Origin: Aquipluma nitroreducens
GTDB lineage: Bacteria > Bacteroidota > Bacteroidia > Bacteroidales > Prolixibacteraceae
Assembly (NCBI RefSeq): GCF_009689585.1
Contig: NZ_AP018694.1
Location: forward strand, 2,929,001 to 2,993,000
Reading direction: 5' to 3'
DNA: 64,000 bases
Numbering within the stretch: position 1 is the first letter of the stretch; each line of letters opens with the position of its first letter. Position numbers and translations under genes: made by a program. The notes beneath the pieces were generated by a model. The model searched no databases. It was not told the origin of the DNA and worked only from the letters and a program-made list of their open reading frames with translations. Shown here piece by piece: positions 17,913-26,401 of the stretch.

Positions 17913-18095
17913 ATGGCATATGTTGAAGACAGAGCTTTTGACAAACTTTCAGGAACTGAAATTTTGAAAGCCTCGCCATTGGCTCTTCATTTCATTGAGC
18001 TTTTTTCCCCCAAGCAAAGTTTTATATTTTTGGTTATTGATGTTTCATATGGATCAAAAATAGGATCTAGAAAATTAAAAGCACGAACTTTTTAA
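17913..18095 (+). pseudogene. Possible remnant of a pentapeptide-repeat protein
   Basis: A 60-codon ORF begins MAYVEDRAFDKLSGTEI. This resembles the start of Bacteroidota pentapeptide-repeat proteins (M-x-Y-I/V-E-D-x-x-F-D-K). The remainder shows no pentapeptide pattern and becomes low-complexity. It could be a decayed fragment or a chance ORF. Confidence 0.2.
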
Positions 18096-18191
18096 AAAAA
18101 TTAGAAAACATTGCCTGTGTTTTGTTAATTTATAATTATTGAAATTAAAATTTATCTTATCTTAGTCCCTCCTAAATAAAACGAATCTACA

Positions 18192-20537
18192 ATGAAACAA
18201 TTAATTACAGGAATCATGATTTTGGTGAGCCTTGCCTTCATCTGGAGTTGCAAGCCAAACAGAACGTTCTCTGAAAGCGAAATTGCCCTAATCCCGCAGG
18301 TTCAGAAAATGACCTTAGGAGAGTCGTCGTTTAAATTCAAGAAAAGCACTAAACTTGTTGTTGAAAGTGTTGATCAGGAAGTTATTGCCAGACAGTTTGC
18401 GGGTTTGTTTGAAAAATCATCTGGATGGAAACTTCAGGTTGTTGTTGGTGGCAACGAAGGATCGAACCAGGTTTACTTTAAAACCGAGCCTGTTATGGCA
18501 CCTGAAGGATACATTCTCGAGGTTCAGAAAGACCGGATTGAAATCAAGGCGGCAAAACCGGCGGGTTTCTTTTATGCCACTCAGACTTTGCGCCAGTTGC
18601 TTCCAGTAGAAATAGAAAGTGCCCAGAAACAAAATAATATTGATTGGTTAGTTCCGGTTGTCAGTATTAACGATAACCCGGCATTCAAATGGCGCGGTTT
18701 TATGCTCGATGTTGTCCGTCACTTTTTCCCGAAGGAGGACATTCTTCGAATGATCGACAACCTGGCCTTGCATAAAATAAATACCCTTCATTTGCATCTG
18801 GTCGATGATCAGGGATGGCGTATTGAAATCAAGAAATACCCTAAACTGACCGAAGTAGGTGCTTGGCGTGTTAATCATGAGGATAAGCCCTGGAATTCGC
18901 GTCCCAAACAGCAAGCTGGCGAAAAGGCAACTTTTGGCGGATTCTATACTCAAGACGACATTAAAAAAATAGTGGCCTACGCCCAGTCGCACTTTATTAC
19001 AGTTGTACCTGAAATTGAGATGCCGGCTCACGTCACTTGTGCATTGGCTGCTTATCCGCAGTTTTCGTGTAAAGGCGGGCCGTTTACTGTTCCTTCCGGA
19101 GGGTTGTGGCCGATTACCGATATTTATTGCGCCGGAAATGATTCGACCTTCTTGTTTTTGCAGGATGTTTTGTCTGAAGTGATCGATTTGTTCCCATCGA
19201 AATACATTCATGTTGGTGGCGATGAGGCTACCAAAACAGAATGGGAAAAATGCCCGAAATGCAAAGCACGAATTAGAACCGAAGGATTGAAAAACGTTGG
19301 TGAACTGCAAAGCTATTTCATGAAACGAATGGAAAAGTTTGTTAATTCGAAAGGACGTACCCTTTTGGGTTGGGACGAAATTCTGGAAGGTGGTTTGCCT
19401 GCTGAAGCTACCGTAATGAGCTGGCGCGGAATGCAGGGTGGTATCGATGCCGCCAAACAAGGTCACGATGTAGTGATGACTCCCAATTCATACGTGTATT
19501 TCGACTATTATCAGGGGCCTAAAGATCAGGAACCTTTGGCTATTGGAGGTTATCTGCCGTTGAGTACTGTTTACACTTTTAATCCTGTTCCAAAAGAATT
19601 AAATGCTGAAGAAGCCAAACACATTATCGGAGGTCAGGCCAATCTTTGGACAGAGTATGTGCCAACCTTTAAACATGTTGAATATATGACATTTCCTCGA
19701 ATTGCAGCATTGGCTGAGGCTGTTTGGAGTTCGGGTGAAGTTCGTAATTGGGAAAGTTTTTCGCACCGCATTCAACTGTTTATGAAACGGTACGACCTGA
19801 TGGGGATCAACTATTCGAAGAGCGCTTATGCTGTTATGGCAAAGCCTGGTTTTGATCCGGTAAAAAAACAGTTGGCTGTTGCCTTGAAAAGTGAGCTGGC
19901 CGGGCTTGAAATTCACTATACCACCGATGGAAGTGAACCAACGAATTTGTCGACAACTTATTCGGAACCGGTTTTACTCGATAAAACATCGACCTTGAAA
20001 GCAGTTACATTTTCTGACGGCATTCCCGTTGGAAAATCAATGACTCAATCGTTCAACATGAACAAAGCGACCGTAAAACCTGTCAAATATGTGATTCCTT
20101 ACAGCGAAAATTATCCGGGTTCGGGTGAATATACGTTGGTGAATGGTGTTCGTGGAAGTACCAGCCATTCTGACGGCGAGTGGCAAGCCTGGGAAGGGAA
20201 GAACATGGAAGTGGTGATCGATCTGCAACAAGCAACAGAGATTCATACGATTTCAGTAGGTTCTCTTCAAAATATTGGCGCATGGATTTTTCTTCCCCGT
20301 AAGATGGAATATTTTGTTTCGAATGATGGTGTAAATTTCAAGAAAGTAGCCGAAAAAGTGAATGAAGCAGATCCACTTTCAGGAGAAAATCAATTGAAAG
20401 ATTTTACCGTTGAATTTACGCCGGTGTCGGCCAATTTTGTGAAAGTAATAGCTTATAATTTGGGCAAAGCGTCTAAGGGTCACATGGGTGCCGGGCAAAA
20501 TGCCTGGATGTTTATCGACGAAATAGCTGTGGAATAA
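18192..20537 (+). CDS. Beta-N-acetylhexosaminidase, GH20 family
   Basis: 781 residues with a signal ending at a possible lipidated cysteine (IWSC, Cys20). Domains: GH20b alpha/beta domain (about 35-150), GH20 TIM barrel (about 155-520), a small chitobiase-type C domain (about 560-620, HYTTDGSEPT) and an F5/8C (CBM32-like) module (about 640-781). The substrate-assisted catalytic pair is Asp344-Glu345 in HVGGDEATK, and HLHLVDDQGWRIEI is conserved. It removes terminal GlcNAc or GalNAc from chitin oligomers, glycoproteins or peptidoglycan fragments outside the cytoplasm. Transcribed alone. An IS element has landed 41 bp after its stop. Confidence 0.93.
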   Translation: MKQLITGIMILVSLAFIWSCKPNRTFSESEIALIPQVQKMTLGESSFKFKKSTKLVVESVDQEVIARQFAGLFEKSSGWKLQVVVGGNEGSNQVYFKTEPVMAPEGYILEVQKDRIEIKAAKPAGFFYATQTLRQLLPVEIESAQKQNNIDWLVPVVSINDNPAFKWRGFMLDVVRHFFPKEDILRMIDNLALHKINTLHLHLVDDQGWRIEIKKYPKLTEVGAWRVNHEDKPWNSRPKQQAGEKATFGGFYTQDDIKKIVAYAQSHFITVVPEIEMPAHVTCALAAYPQFSCKGGPFTVPSGGLWPITDIYCAGNDSTFLFLQDVLSEVIDLFPSKYIHVGGDEATKTEWEKCPKCKARIRTEGLKNVGELQSYFMKRMEKFVNSKGRTLLGWDEILEGGLPAEATVMSWRGMQGGIDAAKQGHDVVMTPNSYVYFDYYQGPKDQEPLAIGGYLPLSTVYTFNPVPKELNAEEAKHIIGGQANLWTEYVPTFKHVEYMTFPRIAALAEAVWSSGEVRNWESFSHRIQLFMKRYDLMGINYSKSAYAVMAKPGFDPVKKQLAVALKSELAGLEIHYTTDGSEPTNLSTTYSEPVLLDKTSTLKAVTFSDGIPVGKSMTQSFNMNKATVKPVKYVIPYSENYPGSGEYTLVNGVRGSTSHSDGEWQAWEGKNMEVVIDLQQATEIHTISVGSLQNIGAWIFLPRKMEYFVSNDGVNFKKVAEKVNEADPLSGENQLKDFTVEFTPVSANFVKVIAYNLGKASKGHMGAGQNAWMFIDEIAVE

Positions 20538-20581
20538 GGAATTGTTGCCGATTTTATAACTTGAAATTTCTAAAAAACTTA

Positions 20582-21467
20582 GTGACTGTTTAAATTTTAA
20601 TTTTTGATTCTATTAAGCATTAGTCTTATCATTGCAATCTGAATCATTACCTGGCTAGTGTTGGTCAGGTATTCGAAGTCTTTACTGAGTCTTCGGTAAC
20701 TTTCAAACCAGGCAAACGTTCTTTCGACAACCCATCTTTTGGGAATAACGGTAAATTTACTGGAATGGTCTGATCTCAAAACGATTTCAAGTATCCAGCC
20801 GAATGTGGTTTTGGTCTTCTCTATGAGTTCTCCACGATAACCACCATCAGCAACGATCTTGACCAGCCTTTCGAACCTACCTTTCAGTAAGGCAATTACA
20901 TCACTTGCTCCCTTGCTGTCATGCACATTTGCAGCATGTACAACAACGGCCAGCAGCAAACCCATTGTATCTGTAACAATATGGCGTTTGCGGCCTTTGA
21001 TCATTTTGCCTCCATCAAAACCGCGAGATTCGCCGCCCAATCTGGTTGTCTTAATAGACTGGCTATCAATACAAGCCAAACTGGGAGATTCATATTTCCC
21101 TGCTTTCTTGCGTATTTTGTCGCGAAGCAGTTCATGTACTTGTTCTATGACACCGTTGTTCTTCCATCTAGTGAAATAGTAATAAACTAGTTCCCAATTG
21201 GGAAAACAGCCAGGTATCATACGCCATTGACAACCTGTTTTAATCAAATAGAAAATGGCATTGAAAATATCCCGTAAAGAATGTTTTCTCTTACGGTTGT
21301 CGTTTAAAATGCCACTTAATAGCATCCATTGGCTATCGGTGAGATTGGTTGGATAGTGTTTCATGTGTTCTTAACAGTTTGGTAACCATTAAGATAGCAA
21401 AACAAAACCAATTAATCAACTGATAGTCAGTGTTTTATTTGCAAATATTCTAAATTTAAACAGTCTC
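20582..21467. mobile_element. Complete IS5-family insertion sequence (TNA-target group)
   Basis: 886 bp. The ends form an imperfect inverted repeat GTGACTGTTTAAATTT (left) versus GAGACTGTTTAAATTT (right, read inward). It is flanked by the 3-bp direct repeat TTA (20579-20581 and 21468-21470), as expected for IS5 subgroups that duplicate TNA. It carries one transposase gene. The target lay immediately beside the terminator hairpin of the DUF4143 gene. Confidence 0.9.
20597..21364 (-). CDS. IS5-family DDE transposase
   Basis: 255 residues, full length for compact single-ORF members of this group. DUF4096 N-domain (LTDSQWMLLSGIL, GCQWRMIPGCFPNWELVYYYF) followed by the DDE domain. Acidic residues are in CIDSQSIK (first D), VADGGYRG (second D) and VVERTFAWFESYRRL (E plus the Y-2-R-3-E type signature). 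No frameshift or internal stop is visible, so the element looks active or recently active. It is transcribed inward within the inverted repeats. Confidence 0.93.
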   Translation of the reverse strand: MKHYPTNLTDSQWMLLSGILNDNRKRKHSLRDIFNAIFYLIKTGCQWRMIPGCFPNWELVYYYFTRWKNNGVIEQVHELLRDKIRKKAGKYESPSLACIDSQSIKTTRLGGESRGFDGGKMIKGRKRHIVTDTMGLLLAVVVHAANVHDSKGASDVIALLKGRFERLVKIVADGGYRGELIEKTKTTFGWILEIVLRSDHSSKFTVIPKRWVVERTFAWFESYRRLSKDFEYLTNTSQVMIQIAMIRLMLNRIKN

Positions 21468-21473
21468 TTAGAT

Positions 21474-21515
21474 AATGAAAAAGCCGTCTTCTCCTGAGAA
21501 AACGGCTTTTTCATT
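21474..21515 (-). terminator. Strong bidirectional terminator after the DUF4143 gene
   Basis: AATGAAAAAGCCGT (from 21474) pairs perfectly with ACGGCTTTTTCATT over 14 bp. In minus orientation it lies just after the ATPase stop and ends in a T-tract. The IS5 element sits 6 bp away. Confidence 0.85.
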
Positions 21516-21516
21516 G

Positions 21517-22866
21517 CTATTTGGAGTTTATAAACCAGTCGAGGTATTTTTCGAGTTGTGTTCCCAGGTAATAGGGCAAGTTTAAGAGCTGATATGTTTT
21601 TCCTGAAGTCGTTTGGGCATTTGTAATACTCAGTTCTCCGGAATAAAACCGAACGGCAAATGTATGAGGCGCTTCATCCATGTAAAGATGCAGTGATTTT
21701 AATGTTCCTTCTTTTCCTGATTTAACCTCAATTGGAATCAGTTTCCCTTCAAAAGGGAAGATATAATCTACTTCAGCATTTGACGTCTTTTTCTCACGCA
21801 CCCAAAACTGAAGAGCGCTCAATGCCAGATTCTGCGTGGAAAGTAGCTCTTGCCCTATCATGTGTTCAATGATTGTTCCCTGATAAACCGAGAGCAAATC
21901 GGCAGTTCCTAAAATTTCTTTCTGAATGCCAACCGAATAATTAATCAATCCGGTATCCAGCACTTGTAGTCTGGGCGATTTTTTAACATCAGGCATTAAA
22001 GGCAATGTAGCCGAAGTACAAGGGAAAATTAATTGGAGCAAAAGCGCTTTTTCTAAAATACGAAGCGCCTCGCCCATGTCGCGAGACTTATAGGCCGAAT
22101 TGCCAAAACCTTCAAACTTGATACGCTTTCCCGCATTCGGGAATGAAAACGAAATAGCATGACGAATGTGCTGAATTTGTGAGGCTGAAGATGCATATTT
22201 CTCTACATCATCGAGATACGAAGCAATCAAAGAATCATAAATGGGAGAAAGTACAGTTAGGTCTTTATTCTGACTGTAGTTATTCACAATTTCGGGCATA
22301 CCGCCAATGAGGGTATAGGTATGGAATAATTGCATCAATTTGGGGTGGGCAAAGTTTGCAAGCGGAACCTTTTCCAGTTGTGCTAAAGCAGTTTTTTCTC
22401 CCATTGCATCCAGAAATTCAGGGAAGGAAGCTGGTCGAACCACTTTATATTCAACCCGTCCAACCGGGAAACTGATGTTCTTGTCGAAAAGTGTTTCAAG
22501 CATACTTCCGGCAGTAATCACCGGAATATCGGGTTCCTGTTCATAAAAATATCTCAGGATATTTAATGCGGCTGGCACTTCCTGAATCTCATCGATAAAA
22601 ATCAAGGTTTGTTTTTTCTTATCCAGTGAACAGTTTTTGATGAAAAACAGAGCCTGAACCAATACTTCAATTGAGGTAAATTGTTCAAAAGGCTGTCGGT
22701 CTTCCGGCAATTCTAAGTTCAGGTAAATGTATTGGTCAAACCGACTGGCAAATTGTTTCACCAGAGTGGTTTTTCCAACCTGTCTTGCACCTCTCAAAAC
22801 CAGAGGTTTACGATTGGCGTCAGCTAGCCACTTATCAAGTTCTTTTATGAGACTTCGTTTAAACAT
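21517..22866 (-). CDS. AAA+ ATPase with DUF4143 domain
   Basis: 449 residues. N-terminal AAA_14 domain: Walker A GARQVGKT (26-33), Walker B LIFIDEIQ (about 88-95) and sensor region ITAGSMLETLF. The C-terminal DUF4143 region has LQFWVREKKTSNAEVDYIF and PIEVKSGKEG, a PD-(D/E)xK-nuclease-like core (D...E-V-K). These proteins are abundant and patchily distributed in Bacteroidota; their function is unproven, with roles in stress or defence suggested. The upstream region carries three promoter-like repeats, so expression may be specially regulated. Intact, with a terminator directly behind. Confidence 0.87.
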   Translation of the reverse strand: MFKRSLIKELDKWLADANRKPLVLRGARQVGKTTLVKQFASRFDQYIYLNLELPEDRQPFEQFTSIEVLVQALFFIKNCSLDKKKQTLIFIDEIQEVPAALNILRYFYEQEPDIPVITAGSMLETLFDKNISFPVGRVEYKVVRPASFPEFLDAMGEKTALAQLEKVPLANFAHPKLMQLFHTYTLIGGMPEIVNNYSQNKDLTVLSPIYDSLIASYLDDVEKYASSASQIQHIRHAISFSFPNAGKRIKFEGFGNSAYKSRDMGEALRILEKALLLQLIFPCTSATLPLMPDVKKSPRLQVLDTGLINYSVGIQKEILGTADLLSVYQGTIIEHMIGQELLSTQNLALSALQFWVREKKTSNAEVDYIFPFEGKLIPIEVKSGKEGTLKSLHLYMDEAPHTFAVRFYSGELSITNAQTTSGKTYQLLNLPYYLGTQLEKYLDWFINSK

Positions 22867-22868
22867 GC

Positions 22869-22950
22869 CACAAAGTTAGGGTAATATTATATCATTAATG
22901 ATATAAAGTTAGGGTAATTTTCATAAAATTTTGTCACAAAGTTAGGGTAG
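22869..22950 (-). promoter_or_regulatory. Three 33-bp-spaced promoter-like repeats before the DUF4143 ATPase
   Basis: On the minus strand the word ACCCTAACTTTG/A occurs three times. The plus-strand cores CAAAGTTA, TAAAGTTA and CAAAGTTA begin at 22871, 22904 and 22937, i.e. exactly 33 bp apart. Two copies contain a perfect TAnnTTTG -7 element (TAACTTTG). The copy nearest the gene ends 4 nt before the ATG. ATATCATTAATGATAT lies between copies 1 and 2. Confidence 0.6.
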
Positions 22951-22965
22951 TTTTGTTTTCTGGAA

Positions 22966-22997
22966 TGAAAAACCCGCCTTTTCGTAAGAATACGGGT
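22966..22997 (-). terminator. Terminator after the split parE gene
   Basis: ACCCG (22972-22976) pairs with CGGGT (22993-22997) around CCTTTTCGTAAGAATA. On the minus strand it ends in GGGTTTTTC. A near-identical hairpin lies at 23771-23802. Confidence 0.6.
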
Positions 22998-23025
22998 CGC
23001 TAAACTATCAGTAATTGTTAATAAT

Positions 23026-23489
23026 CTAAAGATTTAGGTTTTTCAAATTTTGGTTATTGTTCCAAAAACGAAGAAACTCGATGTTTTTTTCATCGACTAA
23101 TCTGTAAAATAAGGAAATCTGTTTGTTTATCACGCATCGTTTTATACCAACACGATCAGTATTCTGAAATTCGACATTGCCTTCTTTTAAGTAATAGGAA
23201 CTATTTATTGTCGTATTTTAAAAAGTACTCACCCCAACGTCCGCAAGCGGACGTTCTGCCCCTCTCTCGCGAGAGAGGGGAAAAGCATCGCAGATGCGCG
23301 GGGTGAGTCGGGATAAAAGCATGAATTCAAATGCGACATTATTTCATTCCCATTACTTAGTATGGTTTCAATTTCAAAAATTTTATAGATAAAGTTTTTG
23401 GCTTCTTTTTCTGACCAGTTTATAAGCAGATAATCGATGGTCTCATAAAAGTCAAGTTTCGCAAGCTTGTTCCAACGAACGGCTCTCAT
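23026..23489 (-). pseudogene. parE: RelE/ParE-type toxin interrupted by a MITE
   Basis: Codons 1-44 (23489-23358) encode MRAVRWNKLAKLDFYETIDY... to FEIETIL. The frame then enters a palindromic insertion and stops at 23229 after 86 codons. Downstream of the insertion (23187-23026) lies the missing tail: KEGNVEFQNTD, then RVGIKRCVINKQISLFYRLV, DEKNIEFLRFWNNNQN and a TAG stop. Removing 170 bp (168-bp element plus one TA copy) restores an uninterrupted 98-codon gene, the normal length for ParE ribonuclease-fold toxins. Its start overlaps the antitoxin stop by ATGA. The truncated 86-residue product lacks the catalytic C-terminal strand-helix part and is probably inactive. Confidence 0.9.
23190..23357. 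mobile_element. 168-bp MITE with TA target duplication and cloverleaf-like core
   Basis: The termini form an imperfect inverted repeat of about 30 bp: AGTAATAGGAACTATTTATT at the left and AGTAATGGGAATGAAATAAT at the right (read inward), each followed by GTCGYATTT. TA flanks both ends (23188-23189 and 23358-23359), the target duplication of IS630/Tc1-mariner transposons. The core has outer arms CTCACCCC/GGGGTGAG enclosing three hairpins: ACGTCCGC/GCGGACGT, CCCCTCTCTC/GAGAGAGGGG and GCATC/GATGC. It encodes no transposase. Length and ends are set by restoring the interrupted parE frame. Confidence 0.85.
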
Positions 23490-23731
23490 TTGAACTTCAG
23501 GTTTGGAAATTTATTCTGAGCTTCATTTACTACATCTTCATGTGTATATGTTTCGCCTTCTTCGCTTACTTGCAAGGCCAGATCAATTGCTTCATTTTCT
23601 TCTTCAGATAATTTATATTGTGTCTCTAAATTAAGAACTTCAAGTAACTGATTATATATCTTTTCAAAATCAGCTTCATTAAGACTATCAATTTTCCTGA
23701 TGATTTTATTTTTCAATTCTAGTGTGTTCAT
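23486..23731 (-). CDS. Antitoxin partner of the split ParE toxin
   Basis: 81 residues, acidic and helix-rich: an N-terminal MNTLELKNKIIRKIDSLN segment resembling DNA-binding or dimerisation parts of small Bacteroidota antitoxins, then a conserved ELSEEE-like stretch and a C-terminal toxin-binding tail (THEDVVNEAQNKF). It precedes the toxin with ATGA overlap, the usual antitoxin-toxin order. It is intact although the toxin is broken, so it may now be an orphan antitoxin or act in trans on other ParE toxins. Confidence 0.78.
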   Translation of the reverse strand: MNTLELKNKIIRKIDSLNEADFEKIYNQLLEVLNLETQYKLSEEENEAIDLALQVSEEGETYTHEDVVNEAQNKFPNLKFK

Positions 23732-23770
23732 AACCTGTGATTTTCAACAAATTTAGGTAAAATCTTAAAA

Positions 23771-23802
23771 TAAAAACCCGCCTTCTCGTAAGAAAACGGG
23801 TT
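23771..23802 (-). terminator. Terminator after metG
   Basis: AACCCG (23775-23780) pairs with CGGGTT (23797-23802). On the minus strand it ends in a T-tract. It is the sister copy of the hairpin at 22966-22997. Confidence 0.6.
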
Positions 23803-23905
23803 CGATTTATAGAGAGTAAGCAACCGATCCGCCTTGACGGCGGCACTGAGGCTTACGAAAACCGCCCCAACAGTAGTTGGCGCAATTATATTTTTATCGG
23901 TGCAT

Positions 23906-23950
23906 GTAGAGACGCCATGCATGGCGTCTCTACATGCATGGCGTCTCTAC
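23906..23950. repeat. Dispersed GTAGAGACGC palindrome
   Basis: GTAGAGACGCCATG (23906-23919) is followed by its exact inverse CATGGCGTCTCTAC (23920-23933), then a third half-unit (23937-23950). A relative lies at 51806-51827. It is non-coding. The neighbouring CCGCCTTGACGGCGG (about 23841-23855) is another small hairpin. Confidence 0.7.
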
Positions 23951-23960
23951 CAAACATTCC

Positions 23961-25994
23961 TTACTTTATTTCCGATCCGTTTTTAACAGGTGCCACAGGA
24001 GTCACAAATTTTAGCGAACCATCGGCATCCTGTGCCATCAGGATCATTCCTTGTGACTGGATTCCTTTCAGTTCTTTAGGTTCAAGGTTTACCAATATGC
24101 TAACCTTTTGACCGACCACTTCTTCCGGACTGTAATATTCGGCAATGCCCGAAACGACTGTGCGTTTGTCGATTCCAGTATCGATGGTCAGTTTCAGCAA
24201 TTTCTTGGTTTTGGGCACACGTTCAGCTTCCAGAATGGTTCCGGTGCGGATGTCCATTTTATTGAAATCGTCGAACGTGCAGTTTTCTTTAGCTGGCGCA
24301 ACTTGTGCATTGGCAACTTCGTTGGCTTTTTTCGTTGCCAGCAGTTTATTTACCTGTTTTTCGATTACCTCATCTTCAATCTTTTCGAACAGTAATTCGG
24401 GAGTATTGGTTTGATGACCCGCTGGTAGCAGATTCGTGCGTCCCAGATTACTCCAGTTCAGTTCGTCCATATTCAGGAAAACCCGTAATTTGTCCATGCT
24501 GAACGGAAGGAATGGCGCGAAAATGATAGTCAGGTTGGCGGTGATCTGTAAACACACGTTCATGATGGTTTCCACACGCTTCGGATCAGTTTTCACTACT
24601 TTCCATGGCTCGGCATCAGCCAGATATTTGTTACCCAAGCGAGCCAGATCCATGGCATATTTCAGGGCTTCGCGGAAACGGTACTGCGAAATACTCTTCT
24701 CCACTTCAGCTTTAATGACTGAAATTTCGGCTAATGCAAGCCTGTCGGTTTCGGTCAACTCACCAGCCGCCGGAACTTTTCCGTCGTAATATTTTTGGGT
24801 CAGAACCAGTGCACGGTTGACAAAGTTGCCCAACACGGCCACCAGTTCGTTGTTATTGCGTGCCTGATAATCTTTCCAGGTAAAATCGTTGTCTTTGGTC
24901 TCAGGGGCATTGGCCGTCAACACATATTTCAGTACATCTTCCTTGCCGGGAAATTCTTCCAGATATTCGTGAAGCCAAACTGCCCAGTTACGCGAAGTCG
25001 AGATTTTGTCGCCTTCCAGGTTCAGGAACTCATTGGCCGGAACATTTTCGGGCAAAATGAACGAACCTTCAGCTTTCAACATGGCCGGGAAAATGATGCA
25101 ATGGAAAACAATATTGTCTTTCCCGATGAAATGAACCATCTTGGTTTCCGGATCTTTCCACCATTTTTCCCATTCCGGAGTTAATTCTTTGGTGGCCGAA
25201 ATATAGCCAATCGGGGCGTCGAACCATACGTACAGCACTTTGCCTTCAGCTTCATCCAACGGAACAGGAACTCCCCAGTTGAGGTCGCGGGTTACGGCGC
25301 GGGGCTGCAACCCACCGTCGATCCACGATTTGCATTGACCGTAAACATTCGATTTCCATTCTTTGTGGCCTTCCAAAATCCATTCTTTCAGCCAGCCTTC
25401 GTATTGTTCGAGTGGCAAATACCAGTGTTTGGTCTCTTTTAATTCCGGAGTGTTGCCGCTGATCATCGATTTTGGATTGATCAGTTCATTCGGACTAAGG
25501 GCACTTCCGCAGCTTTCGCATTGGTCGCCATAGGCACGCTCGAAACCGCATTTAGGACAAGTTCCAGTGATGTACCGGTCGGCCAGAAACTGCTTGTTTT
25601 CAGCATCGTAATATTGCTCCGAGGTTTTTTCGATGAATTTTCCACTTTCGTAAAGCTTGGTGAAAAAAGCGGATGCCGTTTGATGATGAACCGGTGAACT
25701 TGTGCGTGAATAAATGTCGAACGAAATTCCGAATTGCTCAAACGAGTCTTTAATCATGCCGTGGTATTTATCCACGATATCTTGCGGTGTAACTCCTTCA
25801 TTCTTCGCTTTAAGGGTAATTGGGACGCCGTGTTCGTCTGATCCACCGATAAATGCCACTTCCTGTCCGTTCATGCGGAGGTAACGGGCATAAATATCAG
25901 CAGGAACATACACACCTGCAAGGTGTCCGATGTGAACCGGTCCGTTGGCATACGGCAAAGCCGAAGTAATGAGGGTACGTTTAAAGTCAGTCAT
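23961..25994 (-). CDS. metG: Methionyl-tRNA synthetase with C-terminal tRNA-binding domain
   Basis: 677 residues, standard length for the class I MetRS with the EMAP/Trbp111 extension. It charges tRNA-Met in the cytosol. Signature HIGH occurs near the N-terminus ([10 protein letters not shown]). The KMSKS loop is KISTS with catalytic Lys330. A zinc-knuckle insertion ([18 protein letters not shown]) sits around 145-165. The last 110 residues ([18 protein letters not shown] ... [13 protein letters not shown]) form the OB-fold tRNA-binding dimerisation domain. A perfect -7 element lies 25 nt upstream. Confidence 0.97.
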   Translation of the reverse strand: MTDFKRTLITSALPYANGPVHIGHLAGVYVPADIYARYLRMNGQEVAFIGGSDEHGVPITLKAKNEGVTPQDIVDKYHGMIKDSFEQFGISFDIYSRTSSPVHHQTASAFFTKLYESGKFIEKTSEQYYDAENKQFLADRYITGTCPKCGFERAYGDQCESCGSALSPNELINPKSMISGNTPELKETKHWYLPLEQYEGWLKEWILEGHKEWKSNVYGQCKSWIDGGLQPRAVTRDLNWGVPVPLDEAEGKVLYVWFDAPIGYISATKELTPEWEKWWKDPETKMVHFIGKDNIVFHCIIFPAMLKAEGSFILPENVPANEFLNLEGDKISTSRNWAVWLHEYLEEFPGKEDVLKYVLTANAPETKDNDFTWKDYQARNNNELVAVLGNFVNRALVLTQKYYDGKVPAAGELTETDRLALAEISVIKAEVEKSISQYRFREALKYAMDLARLGNKYLADAEPWKVVKTDPKRVETIMNVCLQITANLTIIFAPFLPFSMDKLRVFLNMDELNWSNLGRTNLLPAGHQTNTPELLFEKIEDEVIEKQVNKLLATKKANEVANAQVAPAKENCTFDDFNKMDIRTGTILEAERVPKTKKLLKLTIDTGIDKRTVVSGIAEYYSPEEVVGQKVSILVNLEPKELKGIQSQGMILMAQDADGSLKFVTPVAPVKNGSEIK

Positions 25995-26019
25995 TGTACA
26001 ATGATTTTATTGAGGGTGA

Positions 26020-26027
26020 CAAAGATA
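26020..26027 (-). promoter_or_regulatory. Putative -7 promoter element of metG
   Basis: On the minus strand TATCTTTG matches TAnnTTTG exactly and ends 25 nt before the metG ATG. No clear TTTG -33 element is seen. Confidence 0.5.
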
Positions 26028-26162
26028 GTTGATTTTTTGTGCCGAAAGAAAAAGTTAGTAGTCACAGTCGATAGTATTCAGAATAAAAAACAAAATGCTT
26101 GTCCGGTATTGTACCTAAACAGGAAAAGGTTCTTGCTGGTGGCGACTGGCCTTGGCCGGTGA

Positions 26163-26342
26163 GCCGAAAAACAAGTGAAGGCGGCGTTAAAAAATCTTTT
26201 CTGTTTGAGCCGTTAGGCGAGTTTAAAAGATTTTAGCCGTCGAACGTTAGTTTTTCGGGCGAAGCGGGCACAGCCTTGACTTTTTTTGATTCCTTTTTTG
26301 TGTCAAGACAAAAAAGGAATTGGGGGTAAGGGGCAAAGCCCC
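26163..26342. repeat. Highly structured intergenic element (nested hairpins)
   Basis: This occupies most of the 400-bp gap 25995-26401, which has no gene. Outer GCCGAAAAAC/GTTTTTCGGGC (26163-26172 / 26250-26260) encloses GGCGGC/GCCGTC, then AAAATCTTTT/AAAAGATTTT, then an apical GCC-GTTA-GGC. A 13-bp perfect hairpin ATTCCTTTTTTGT/ACAAAAAAGGAAT (26289-26320) and GGGGC-AAA-GCCCC (26330-26342) follow. I recognise similar text as recurring intergenic repeats in Bacteroidota, but cannot verify copy number here. Confidence 0.6.
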
Positions 26343-26401
26343 TCCGATTAAAACAATTAGGTAAGTACTCGGATATTCATTAAAAACAAACAAGAGCGAA
26401 T

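Noticed and set aside
18648-19466. 272-codon minus-strand ORF inside the GH20 gene
   Set aside because: Mirror of the GH20 catalytic region, which holds all expected motifs; composition is that of an antisense frame.
23881-23960. Short direct and inverted repeats suggestive of a CRISPR array
   Set aside because: Units abut as palindromes with no spacers of uniform length, and no cas genes are present.
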